From contig JAKSPU010000014.1 of NCBI GenBank assembly GCA_024404505.1, forward strand, positions 1 through 35,081: DNA of 35,081 bases. The letters are read 5' to 3'. Under the pieces are notes generated by a model that saw only the letters and a program-made list of their open reading frames with translations, searched no databases and was not told the DNA's origin. Source of the DNA: Clostridia bacterium. GTDB taxonomy: Bacteria; Bacillota; Clostridia; Oscillospirales; CAG-272. The position numbers were made by a program, and so were the translations under genes. This document shows, piece after piece, positions 24,934 through 32,423 of this stretch (within the stretch, counting starts at the first letter, position 1; each line of letters begins with the position of its first letter).

Positions 24934-25524
24934 TCAGACTTCATCAAAGGACAGAAGGTCGTACATGGCACCGACCTTGTTGTGGGGCTTCTCCGCGGTG
25001 TCAGCCGGTGCCGGGGCAGGCTCCTCGACCGGCTCGGCCTTGACGCGGCGCTTGCGGACCGCCTTGACCTGCACGGGCTGTGCGGGTTCCGGCTCGGTCT
25101 GGGCCACGGCGATCTCCTCCAGCAGCTCGGAGGGCGACACGGGCTTGGCGGGCGTCGGAGCGGGCTCCTCCTCTTCCTTCTTGGTCGTGATCAGGGAACG
25201 CAGCAGTTCGTTCTCCTTCTCGGCCTTTTCAAGCTCGGCGGTCAGCTCGTCGTTCCGTGTCTTGATCAGGCGCAGGACCTCGTCATACTTCTTGTTCAGC
25301 TCCTCCAGCTCGGTGACGCGGCTCTGCATCCCCATCCGCTCGGACAGGAACTCCATGGAACACAGGATCGCCGCCTCGTTGCGGGTGACGCTGCGGCTCT
25401 GCAGGAAGATCTCCCGCATTTTGCGGTCGATCATGCCCGAGATCTTCTCCACGGTCTCGGGAGCGGCCTCGGTGACGACGTTGAGCTGCATATCGGCAAT
25501 ATTGAGCGTGTACTTCTGTTTCAT
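24934..25524 (-). CDS. zapA: Cell division protein ZapA with long acidic/proline-rich tail
   Basis: A 196-residue protein. Residues 1-85 match ZapA, which cross-links FtsZ filaments at the division ring: KQKYTLNIADMQLNVVTEA, then VEKISGMIDRKMREIF, then NEAAILCSMEFLSE. A coiled coil follows (about 72-115: ELEELNKKYDEVLRLIKTRN and onward). The last 80 residues are Pro/Glu/Ala-rich with a basic patch (KAVRKRRVKAEP), ending YDLLSFDEV. Typical ZapA proteins are about 85-110 residues, so the tail is an extension; extended forms are known in Clostridia. GAAAGGAAG about 9 bases before the ATG is the ribosome site. Its promoter was not identified. Confidence 0.88.
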   Translation of the reverse strand: MKQKYTLNIADMQLNVVTEAAPETVEKISGMIDRKMREIFLQSRSVTRNEAAILCSMEFLSERMGMQSRVTELEELNKKYDEVLRLIKTRNDELTAELEKAEKENELLRSLITTKKEEEEPAPTPAKPVSPSELLEEIAVAQTEPEPAQPVQVKAVRKRRVKAEPVEEPAPAPADTAEKPHNKVGAMYDLLSFDEV

Positions 25525-25848
25525 GACTGCGCTTCCTTTCGTTTGCGGGCGCGGACAAGGCGCTGCCCGTTATTCGGTTATACCCGTCCCCGCGCACCCG
25601 CCGGCGGTCAGGGCAGACCGCGATCGGTATATGGCAGGCGGCATGGATGTTTTTTCCCTCTTTTCGGCCCGGAATACACAAAATAGACTTGAAATCCGCG
25701 CCGCGTGGGAGTATAATAAAAGGGTATAATGCTCCGTATTTATTATAATACAAAATAATCGATTTGAAAAGAGATTTTGCGAACTATTTTCCCCTGAAAA
25801 GTAAATTTTTTGCGACCGATCGCCCGTCCCCGGAAAGGAGGCAGCCCT
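25525..25848 (+). promoter_or_regulatory. Divergent intergenic region with promoter and AT-rich leader of the TIR-like/Sel1 gene
   Basis: TTGAAA (25689-25694) and TATAAT (25712-25717), 17 bases apart, form a near-consensus plus-strand promoter. A second TATAAT is at 25725-25730, 13 bases on. About 120 bases of AT-rich leader follow (25731-25825), with an imperfect GTATT/AATAC inverted repeat near 25736-25751 and two copies of TTTTGCGA (about 25774 and 25808). The leader ends in the strong ribosome site GGAAAGGAGG (25832-25841). The zapA side (25525-25680) shows no clear minus-strand promoter and no gene. Confidence 0.75.
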
Positions 25849-28800
25849 ATGAGACCTTACCTGTGCATCAGCAGCGCCCCCGCCGACGGCGCCGCCGCCG
25901 AACGTCTGACGCGTGACCTGACCCGCTGCGGGTTCCGATATGAGCTGATCGACGACAGCCTGCCCCGCGCCAAGCGGGAGGCTCTGCTCGCGGAGTGCAG
26001 CTGCGGGCTGATGCTGACCTCGCCTGCCGCCGAGCGCGGCGCGGTCGTCAGCGGCGTTGCCGCGGATATCCGCTTCCTGCTCTCGCAGGGGCGCCCCGTT
26101 GTGTGTCTGAGCCTTGAGGACAACGGACTCGACCACCGTATGTGCGTACCGGCAGGCCCCGCCGACGAGATGTCCGGCCGCGCTGCCGAGCTGATCCCGT
26201 ACTCCGGGATCGGCACCGGAGACCCGGCGCAGACCGCGATGTTCATCCATACGCTGTATATCCGCCGCCTGTGCAGGCTGACCGACTGCTTCTCGGTCAC
26301 CCATTGCGTGGACGACGTGTATGGCCGCGCGATCCGGCAGGCCGTGAACGCGTGGGCCGGCAGCGGAGACGCTGCCTACGCGCTTGCCGGGCTGTACGAA
26401 TCCGGCACCGGGGTGCCGGGACTCGAATCGGAAGCCGTCTTCTGGATCGAGACCGCCGCCTCCCGTGAACATATCGACGGTATGCTGCGTCTGGCCGCGT
26501 ACCGGCTGGACGGCATCGGCGGAGTCCGCGCCCCGGAGGAGGCGCTGGCGCTCTACCGCCGCGTGAGCGCGGCGGGCGACGCGCGCGGACTTTACGGTCA
26601 GGGTCTCTGCGCCCTCTGCGGCTTCGGGATGCTGCGCGATTCCGCCGAAGCGGCCCGTCTGTTCGCTCAGGCCGCCGAGGACAGGAACGCCGACGTCCGG
26701 GCCGCCGCCCGCTTCCGCCTCGGTCTTTTGCGGCAGGCCGGCAGCGGGACGCGGCAGGACTTCTGGGGCGCCGCGTGGGATCTGTACCGCGCCGCCGACG
26801 CGCTGACCGGGTACCGTCCTCCCGTCCGCGTGTTCAATGCGCCCGAAGCCGATCCCGAAGCCGTCTTCCCGCTCTTTACCCGCCGGCCCGTTTCCTTGTC
26901 CGACGGCAAAAAGCCCGTATACAGAGTCGTGTCGCTGCGGTCGATGACAGAGCAGAAGCTGCTGAGCCTGCTCGCCGCCAAGGGCGTATACCCGAAGCGC
27001 CCCCGCTCCGTCATGGCGGTCTGCCGCTACCGCCGGTCGTCCTGTCCCGAGGCCGCATGGCTTGCGCTGTCCCCGGATCCGGCCTCCGACGCCGCGGCCG
27101 TCTCTCTTGACAGCCGCTTTTCCCGCATGACATACGACGCCTCCATGGCCGCCTACGCGCTGGGCGTCCTGCTTGAGGAGCGCCACCGCCGGACCACAGC
27201 CGGCCCGTCCGCCGATCCCGCGTCCGCCGCGCTGTCCGACAGCCGCCTCGATTACCCGCCGATGCCCGCCGCCGGGCGCTGTCCGTCCGGCATCGACGCG
27301 CTGCGCTGGTACCGGCTGGCAGCCGCGCACGGACACAGCGGTGCCATGTACCGGCTGGGCAGCTGCTGCCGCAGCGGCTTCGGCGTACCGCGCGATCCCG
27401 CGCTGGCGATCCGCCTGTACGAGCGCGCCGCCGCGCTCGGCGACCGTGACGCCTGCTTCGCCCTCGGCGTTTGCTGCGAATGCGGCGACGGGATCCCGCA
27501 GGACGGCGCCGCTGCCGCCGCCTGGTACGAAAGATCCGCCAAAGCCGGCTGCGTGCCCGCCATGAACAACCTCGGCGGCTGCTATGAGCGCGGCTTCGGC
27601 GTCGAAAAGGACCTCTCTGCCGCCGTGGAGTGGTACGCGCGCGCCGCCAAGCTGGGGCAGCCGGAGGCTGTCTACCGTCTCGGCCTCTGCGCCGAAACAG
27701 GGCGCGGCATGAGCCGCGACGTCAGCCGGGCTGCCGAGCTGTATCGTCAGGCCGCCGATGCCGGGAACCCTTACGCCGCCTACCGGCTGGGCCTGTTCAA
27801 CGAGCTGGGCATTTCGGTCGAGCCGCATTTCTCGCTCAGCACCCGTCTGTATGAGAAGGCTGCCCGCGCGGGCGTGCCGGACGCCGCCTATGCGATGGGC
27901 CTTTGCGCCCGCAGCGGGCGCGGCTGCCTCCGTGACGACCATCGTGCCTTCCAATGGTTCCGCGCCGGAGCCGGACGTTTCGTTCAGGCGGCTTACGAGG
28001 CCGGCTGCTGCCTGTACGAGGGCATCGGGGTGATCCGCGACTATGACGAAGCCGTGATCTGCTTCCGTCAGGCTGCCGACCTGTGGGCCGGTCTGCCCTC
28101 GTCAAACGAGGCGGACGGTCCGGTCCCGCCGGACGGTCTGACCGCCGCGCAGGCGGGAGGCAACGCCCTGTATATGCTGGGGTACTGCGCCCTGTACGGC
28201 ATCGGGACGTCGTCCGGGCCGGATATCCGGCTTTGCGCCTCTTACCTGAAGCAGGCGTCCCAGCAGGGACACGCCGCCGCGGACACGCTGCTCGGCGATC
28301 TGTATGCGTGGGGGGAGCTCCACGCCGAGGCCGCCGAGGCCGCGCCGGAAGCGCCCGCCGAAAACAAACCCGCGGAAGTGAGTTCCGCGGGGGAGAATCC
28401 TGCGGGGGACGACCCCGTCGATGATAAACCCGCGGAAGACGCCCCCGCCGAGGGCGGTCCCGCGACCGACGCAGCCGCGCCGGACGCTCCCGCCGGCAAG
28501 CCGTGCTGCGCTTCGTTCGACCTGTATCCCAACCCGTGGAAGACCGCGGCGCCGTCCGACCATGCCGCCGCCGTGGAGTGCTATCTCCATGCTATCAGCA
28601 ATGCTATCGGCAATGCCGGCGGCCATGCCGCAGGCGCACCGGACACGAACGACCGGCTGTGCCGTCAGGGCCGGGCAGACGCTCTGTTCAGCCTTGCGCT
28701 GGAGCGCAGCGCCCGCGCGGACGAGTTATGGGCCGCCGGGGACGTCAAGGCGGCCAAGGAGGCCGACGCGTCCTGCCGGGAGTACCTGTGGGAAGCGTAC

Positions 28801-30138
28801 AAAGTCGGTGACGAGGCGCGCGATTCCGCGAGTCTTTTGCTGGCCGGCACCCTATACCGGCTCCGCGATCCGGAAGCGGAAGACTACGAGGAGAGGCTTT
28901 CGATCATTTCTGGCCTTCTGAGTCACATCCGGCCCGCGTCCCCCGCCTATGCCTGTGCCTCCCTGATCCGGGCCGAATTCCTGCTGAAGCAGCTGTACAC
29001 GGATGAATCCGGCGGTCAGCCCGCGCCCTCCTGCCAGCAGGCAGCCAATCTCTGCATCCGTGCGGTCTGCTGGCCGCGCCGGATCCTGCTCGGAGCCGAC
29101 GAGCTTGATCCCGATGCCGATACTTATACCGATCCCGTTCGTCCCACGGATCCCGGCAGCCGCACTGACTACGTCTGGGCCGTACCGGATTCCGACACCG
29201 AGATCGATTTCGAGCAGACGGCGCAGGTCGATTCCGTCGATCTGAGCGTGACCGCCGCCGCGCCTGCCGCGGTCGGTCCCGCGCTCTCCCTCTTCCGTCT
29301 GAAGCAGCGGGAGGACGGCGAAGCAGCCGTGATCGGGCAGGTGAAGGCTGACGCGCTGTACCGGCTGGCCGTTCTGTCCTCGACGCAGCGCTGGGCGCTG
29401 CAAACGCCCGCGCCGTCCGGCACACATGAAACGCAGGGCCGCACGGTATGCTTCGAGTATCTGGCCCGGGCCATTCTGGCGGGTCACGAGGCGGCGGCAG
29501 ACGATTTTGCCCGTATGCTGGCAGACAAGCCCGTCGAAGAGGAAAATCGACCGGCACGCCGGCAGACGTTATTCGGCAGCACGAAAGCGAGCAGTACGTC
29601 CGATCAGCGCGAGCCCGCCGACATGATGCGGCGCTTCTATTCCGCCGGATGTCCCGTACCGGTCCCGTTCGTTATCGGGGCCTCCGACGTCTCCGGCAGG
29701 GACGACCCTGTCGTGACGTCGTCCATGCGCGCGACGGCTATGAACTATCTGGGTGACTGTCTCTACTTCGGGCAGTACCTGACAGCCGACCGCGCCGCCG
29801 CCGTGACCTGTTTCCGCGCCGCGGCTGACGCCAAGCCGTCTTCGGACGATCCCGATTGTTCCGCCATCGTCTGGGCCCGATACAGCCTCGGCTGCTGTCT
29901 GATCCGTGGGATCGGCTGTCCCGCCAATCCCCGCGAGGGTGTCGCCCGGCTGACAGCCGCCGCCGGCACGCACGCCGTCGCCGCCTACACCCTCGCCGAA
30001 TGCTTCGAGAAGGGCATCGGCGTCGATCCCGGCGATTACCGCTTCCGCGAGGCCGTCAAATACTACCGCCATTCCATGGCCCTCGGCTTCCGCCCCGCCG
30101 AAGACAGGCTCAAGGCTATGGAGAAGCAGCTGACGTAA
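25849..30138 (+). CDS. TIR-like domain protein with about 17 Sel1 repeats
   Basis: A 1429-residue cytoplasmic protein without signal or membrane segments. ATG 25849 is set by GGAAAGGAGG 7 bases upstream; an earlier in-frame start at 25810 would include that site. Residues 1-140 resemble a bacterial TIR domain: RPYLCISSAPADGAAAERL, CGFRYELIDD, CSCGLMLTSPAA, VSGVAADIRFLL, RPVVCLSLEDNGLDHRM. The position of the catalytic Glu of NAD-cleaving TIRs appears to be Asp73. Residues about 175-330 and 440-830 hold some 14 Sel1 (alpha/alpha) repeats such as AMYRLGSCCRSGFGVPRDPALAIRLYERAA. An Ala/Pro/Glu/Asp-rich linker covers about 825-885. A less regular helical part follows, and three more Sel1 units end the protein. 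Sel1 arrays usually bind protein partners. Its own promoter and isolation suggest a stand-alone signalling or defence role, which is inference. Confidence 0.75.
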   Translation: MRPYLCISSAPADGAAAERLTRDLTRCGFRYELIDDSLPRAKREALLAECSCGLMLTSPAAERGAVVSGVAADIRFLLSQGRPVVCLSLEDNGLDHRMCVPAGPADEMSGRAAELIPYSGIGTGDPAQTAMFIHTLYIRRLCRLTDCFSVTHCVDDVYGRAIRQAVNAWAGSGDAAYALAGLYESGTGVPGLESEAVFWIETAASREHIDGMLRLAAYRLDGIGGVRAPEEALALYRRVSAAGDARGLYGQGLCALCGFGMLRDSAEAARLFAQAAEDRNADVRAAARFRLGLLRQAGSGTRQDFWGAAWDLYRAADALTGYRPPVRVFNAPEADPEAVFPLFTRRPVSLSDGKKPVYRVVSLRSMTEQKLLSLLAAKGVYPKRPRSVMAVCRYRRSSCPEAAWLALSPDPASDAAAVSLDSRFSRMTYDASMAAYALGVLLEERHRRTTAGPSADPASAALSDSRLDYPPMPAAGRCPSGIDALRWYRLAAAHGHSGAMYRLGSCCRSGFGVPRDPALAIRLYERAAALGDRDACFALGVCCECGDGIPQDGAAAAAWYERSAKAGCVPAMNNLGGCYERGFGVEKDLSAAVEWYARAAKLGQPEAVYRLGLCAETGRGMSRDVSRAAELYRQAADAGNPYAAYRLGLFNELGISVEPHFSLSTRLYEKAARAGVPDAAYAMGLCARSGRGCLRDDHRAFQWFRAGAGRFVQAAYEAGCCLYEGIGVIRDYDEAVICFRQAADLWAGLPSSNEADGPVPPDGLTAAQAGGNALYMLGYCALYGIGTSSGPDIRLCASYLKQASQQGHAAADTLLGDLYAWGELHAEAAEAAPEAPAENKPAEVSSAGENPAGDDPVDDKPAEDAPAEGGPATDAAAPDAPAGKPCCASFDLYPNPWKTAAPSDHAAAVECYLHAISNAIGNAGGHAAGAPDTNDRLCRQGRADALFSLALERSARADELWAAGDVKAAKEADASCREYLWEAYKVGDEARDSASLLLAGTLYRLRDPEAEDYEERLSIISGLLSHIRPASPAYACASLIRAEFLLKQLYTDESGGQPAPSCQQAANLCIRAVCWPRRILLGADELDPDADTYTDPVRPTDPGSRTDYVWAVPDSDTEIDFEQTAQVDSVDLSVTAAAPAAVGPALSLFRLKQREDGEAAVIGQVKADALYRLAVLSSTQRWALQTPAPSGTHETQGRTVCFEYLARAILAGHEAAADDFARMLADKPVEEENRPARRQTLFGSTKASSTSDQREPADMMRRFYSAGCPVPVPFVIGASDVSGRDDPVVTSSMRATAMNYLGDCLYFGQYLTADRAAAVTCFRAAADAKPSSDDPDCSAIVWARYSLGCCLIRGIGCPANPREGVARLTAAAGTHAVAAYTLAECFEKGIGVDPGDYRFREAVKYYRHSMALGFRPAEDRLKAMEKQLT

Positions 30139-30155
30139 AGAGAACGAAGGGTACG

Positions 30156-30370
30156 CGGGGCTCTGCCCCGGACCCCGAGGACGCGTGTGGGGCTCTGCCC
30201 CACGCCCCGCTTAAGCCCTTCTTGAAAGAAGGGTTTAAGGATCCCAAGAACTTTATGGGCAATGAATAAAAGAAAGTTCGGTTTACGCTGAACGGGATTG
30301 GTGGGTGCCGTCATGGGCACCCACTGTTCTTATAAACTATAAACGCCTACGCGGGGGCCCCTGACCCCGC
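30156..30370 (+). repeat. Dispersed structured repeat, copy 5 (full length, double head)
   Basis: It begins 17 bases after the TIR-like/Sel1 stop, same orientation. Heads CGGGGCTCTGCCCCG (30156-30170) and GTGGGGCTCTGCCCCAC (30187-30203; the outer C-G pair is T-A here). Central hairpin 30210-30239, arms CTTAAGCCCTTCTT and AAGAAGGGTTTAAG (one G-U). ATCCCAAGAACTTTATGGG, then small hairpin GTTCGGTTTACGCTGAAC (about 30276-30293). Distal hairpin GTGGGTGCC/GGCACCCAC (30301-30324). GCGGGG/CCCCGC hairpin at 30351-30370. Confidence 0.9.
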
Positions 30371-30618
30371 TCGGGACACGGCAGATGGCATCTGCCGTGT
30401 CCGTGCAAACCCGGGGGAACGGGGACGCGTCCCTCGCATCCCGCGGGATGAGGGTGCAGGGAAAAGGGAGCGGCACAGCCGCTCCCTTCTCCCTGCTATA
30501 AAAAAAGATATTCCCCCCGCCCGCCGGGCGGGGGTCAGGGGGGTGGGGGCTGAAGCTTTTTCAGAACTTCCGGCGATGCTGTACCGCCGGGTACACGGCG
30601 CTCGGTTTCCTCTTCATA
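30371..30618. repeat. Mosaic of hairpin modules, second array
   Basis: No gene is seen. 30375-30401: palindrome GACACGGCAGATG/CATCTGCCGTGTC around one G, a longer form of the 22436 module. 30456-30496: a 19-position hairpin (GCAGGGAAAAGGGAGCGGC against its near complement, one mismatch). An A-rich step follows at 30499-30510. 30514-30534: arms CCCCCGCCC/GGGCGGGGG. Then GGGGGGTGGGGGC and a stretch around 30552-30585 (TTCCGGCGATGCTGTA) that recurs near 34885-34920 on the other strand. Confidence 0.82.
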
Positions 30619-30827
30619 GCGGGGTAAGGGGTCCCCGCGTAGGCGTTTAAAAGAAGGTGGGCGCCCATGACGGCACCCACCTTTCTCGTTGAGCGTAAAC
30701 TCAACCTCGGTCAATCTTTGACCCTGTATAAAAGTTCTTGGGATCCTTAAGCCCTTCTTTCAAGAAGGGCTTAAGCGGGGTCCGGGGCAGAGCCTCGGCG
30801 CATCCTCGGGCCCGGGGCAGAGCCCCG
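30619..30827 (-). repeat. Dispersed structured repeat, copy 6 (full length, minus orientation)
   Basis: Read on the minus strand: heads at 30827-30813 and 30797-30783 (the second with one mismatch); central hairpin 30775-30746; the extra hairpin (plus-strand GGTCAATCTTTGACC, 30709-30723) as in copy 4; small hairpin GTTGAGCGTAAACTCAAC (30688-30705, 6 perfect pairs); distal hairpin GGTGGGCGCC/GGCACCCACC (30656-30681); GCGGGG/CCCCGC hairpin 30638-30619. This is the only copy whose head does not follow a stop codon; it abuts the zur operon control region. Confidence 0.88.
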
Positions 30828-30859
30828 CGTACCATACTTATAATAAACGCCATCCAATT

Positions 30860-30874
30860 TAAGAATCATTCTCA
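30860..30874 (+). promoter_or_regulatory. Fur-family (probable Zur) operator, 7-1-7 inverted repeat
   Basis: TAAGAATCATTCTCA reads as TAAGAAT, a central C, and ATTCTCA, whose complement is TGAGAAT: 6 of 7 positions are symmetric. The 7-1-7 design and the AAT-N-ATT core match Zur, Fur and PerR operators of Gram-positive bacteria. It ends 6 bases before the -35 of the zur-znu promoter, where a bound repressor would block polymerase. Confidence 0.8.
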
Positions 30875-30880
30875 AATCTA

Positions 30881-30909
30881 TTGACAAAACGAGAAAACCG
30901 TGATATACT
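30881..30909 (+). promoter_or_regulatory. Consensus sigma-A promoter of the zur-znu operon
   Basis: TTGACA (30881-30886) and TATACT (30904-30909) are separated by exactly 17 bases. The leader to the zur start codon is about 30 bases and contains AAAGGAGA. Confidence 0.92.
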
Positions 30910-30946
30910 ATGGAGACCACGATAGAGAAAAAGGAGACAGTTGCCC

Positions 30947-31381
30947 ATGAGCACGTACAAAACCGAAGGCCGGCAGCGGCTGCTGTCGTTCCTGCTGGAT
31001 CATCCGGACAGGCAGTACACGGTCGACCAGATCACAGAGGCGCTCGACGACGGCACGCGCCCGATCGGCAAAAGCTCGCTGTACCGGCAGTTGTCCGAGC
31101 TGTGCGAGGACGGCACGGTCCGCAAGTTCCGCACGGAGACGCAGTCCTCGTTCGTGTACCAGTTCGTCGGGCAGACGGACTGCTCACACCATTTCCACCT
31201 GAAATGTCTGGTCTGCGGCAGGCTGATCCATCTGGAGTGCAGCCTGAGCGACGAGCTGCTGGAGCATATCCGTGAGGATCACCATTTCCGCGTCGACAGC
31301 GGGCGGTCGCTCCTGTACGGCTGCTGCGAGGCGTGCGCGGCCAGACTTGAAAAGCAAACAAACGACGGAGAACAAGCATGA
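30947..31381 (+). CDS. zur: Fur-family metalloregulator, probably Zur
   Basis: A 144-residue repressor. A winged-helix DNA-binding domain covers residues 1-75 (VDQITEAL, then IGKSSLYRQLSELCEDG as recognition region). The dimerisation/metal domain holds CSHHFHLKCLVCGRLIHLEC (His81, His82, His84, Cys87 and Cys90) and CCEAC (Cys127, Cys130); the CxxC pairs form the structural zinc site of the family. ATG 30947 is preferred, with AGGAG 10 bases upstream; a TTG at 30941 lies too close to it. The stop overlaps the start of the binding-protein gene (ATGA at 31378). Co-transcription with a ZnuABC-type importer and the upstream 7-1-7 box point to zinc-dependent autorepression. Manganese or iron sensing is possible but less likely. 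Confidence 0.85.
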   Translation: MSTYKTEGRQRLLSFLLDHPDRQYTVDQITEALDDGTRPIGKSSLYRQLSELCEDGTVRKFRTETQSSFVYQFVGQTDCSHHFHLKCLVCGRLIHLECSLSDELLEHIREDHHFRVDSGRSLLYGCCEACAARLEKQTNDGEQA

Positions 31382-32385
31382 AAAAAAGCATCCTGATCCT
31401 AATATGTGTCGTCATGTGCGGGTGCCTGACGCTCCCGGCCCTGTCCGGCTGCGGGACCGACCGCTCCGGAACGCCCGCAGAGGACGGGCAGCTGATCGTC
31501 GTATGCACGTCGTACCCCGCGTCGGAGTTCGCCCGGGTGCTGCTGGACGGCGCGGCCGTCCCGCTGACGGACGAGGAGAAAGCGGCGACAGGAAACTACG
31601 GCGACGCGTATATCATCGAGCATCTGTACCGCCGGAGCGGCGATATGCACGGCTACGAGCCGACCGCCGCGGACATGAGCCGCCTTGCGCGGGCAGACGT
31701 GCTGATCTGCGTCGGCGGCGAGTCCGAGAGCTGGGTCGACCCGGCGGTCAGGGCGTGCGGCAACCCGGCGCTGAAGATCGTCCGCATGATGGACCTTGTC
31801 GACGTGCTGGAGGAGGAGGTCCCCGAGGGGGCCGAGACCGAGGCGGAGGACGAGCATGGGACCGAGGTGGAATATGACGAGCACGTCTGGACCTCGATCC
31901 GGAACGACCTGAAGATCGTGGACGCCGTCGCGTCCGCGCTGTCGGAGGCGTATCCGGCAGGAGCGGACAAGATCGCGGAGAACGCCGTGACGTACAAGGC
32001 GGAGCTTTCCGCGCTGGACGAGGCATACGCGGACATGGTGTCGCACGCCGCGCGGCGCGAGCTGCTGATCGCGGACCGGTACCCGTTCGTCTACCTCATG
32101 CGCGACTACGGTCTGACCTGCTGGGCGGCGTTCCCGGGCTGCTCGTCCGAGACGCAGGCGAGCTTTGCGACGCAGATATTTCTCATGGAGCAGGTGAAAA
32201 CGCACGGGCTGCCCGTCGTGTTCACGGTAGACAACGGCGCCGGGTCCGTGGCGGACACGATCGCCAAGGAGACGGGCGTACAGGTCCTGCGGCTGTGGTC
32301 CGGGCAGACGGTCCCGGACGGAGACATGACCTATACGGAGATGCTGCGGGCGAATCTGGAAGCGCTGAGGACGGCGCTGAATTGA
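31378..32385 (+). CDS. znuA: Metal ABC transporter substrate-binding lipoprotein (ZnuA/AdcA-like)
   Basis: A 335-residue lipoprotein; lipobox LSGC with Cys25. Cluster A-I metal-binding proteins show DPHxYEPTPSD, and here the text is DMHGYEPTAADMSRL (His91). The second ligand lies in DEHVWTSIRNDLKIVDAV (His169). An acidic loop (about 145-168, Glu/Asp-rich) stands where zinc binders often carry a His-rich loop. The third site, where many relatives have a His before AFGY, reads ADRYPFVYLMRDYGL, with Asp233 instead of His, followed by AAFPGCSSETQASF, where Glu258 is conserved. This variant is known to me from other gut Clostridia. It overlaps zur by 4 bases. It should deliver zinc (or manganese) to the permease outside the membrane. 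Confidence 0.88.
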   Translation: MKKSILILICVVMCGCLTLPALSGCGTDRSGTPAEDGQLIVVCTSYPASEFARVLLDGAAVPLTDEEKAATGNYGDAYIIEHLYRRSGDMHGYEPTAADMSRLARADVLICVGGESESWVDPAVRACGNPALKIVRMMDLVDVLEEEVPEGAETEAEDEHGTEVEYDEHVWTSIRNDLKIVDAVASALSEAYPAGADKIAENAVTYKAELSALDEAYADMVSHAARRELLIADRYPFVYLMRDYGLTCWAAFPGCSSETQASFATQIFLMEQVKTHGLPVVFTVDNGAGSVADTIAKETGVQVLRLWSGQTVPDGDMTYTEMLRANLEALRTALN

Positions 32386-32423
32386 TCTGAAAAAGGCCGC
32401 GCAGGCGGCAAAGGACGGCAAAC

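Noticed and set aside
30139-30830. Possible CRISPR array because of many repeated palindromes
   Set aside because: Repeat units are of different kinds and sizes, not evenly spaced, without similar-length unique spacers, and no cas gene is present.
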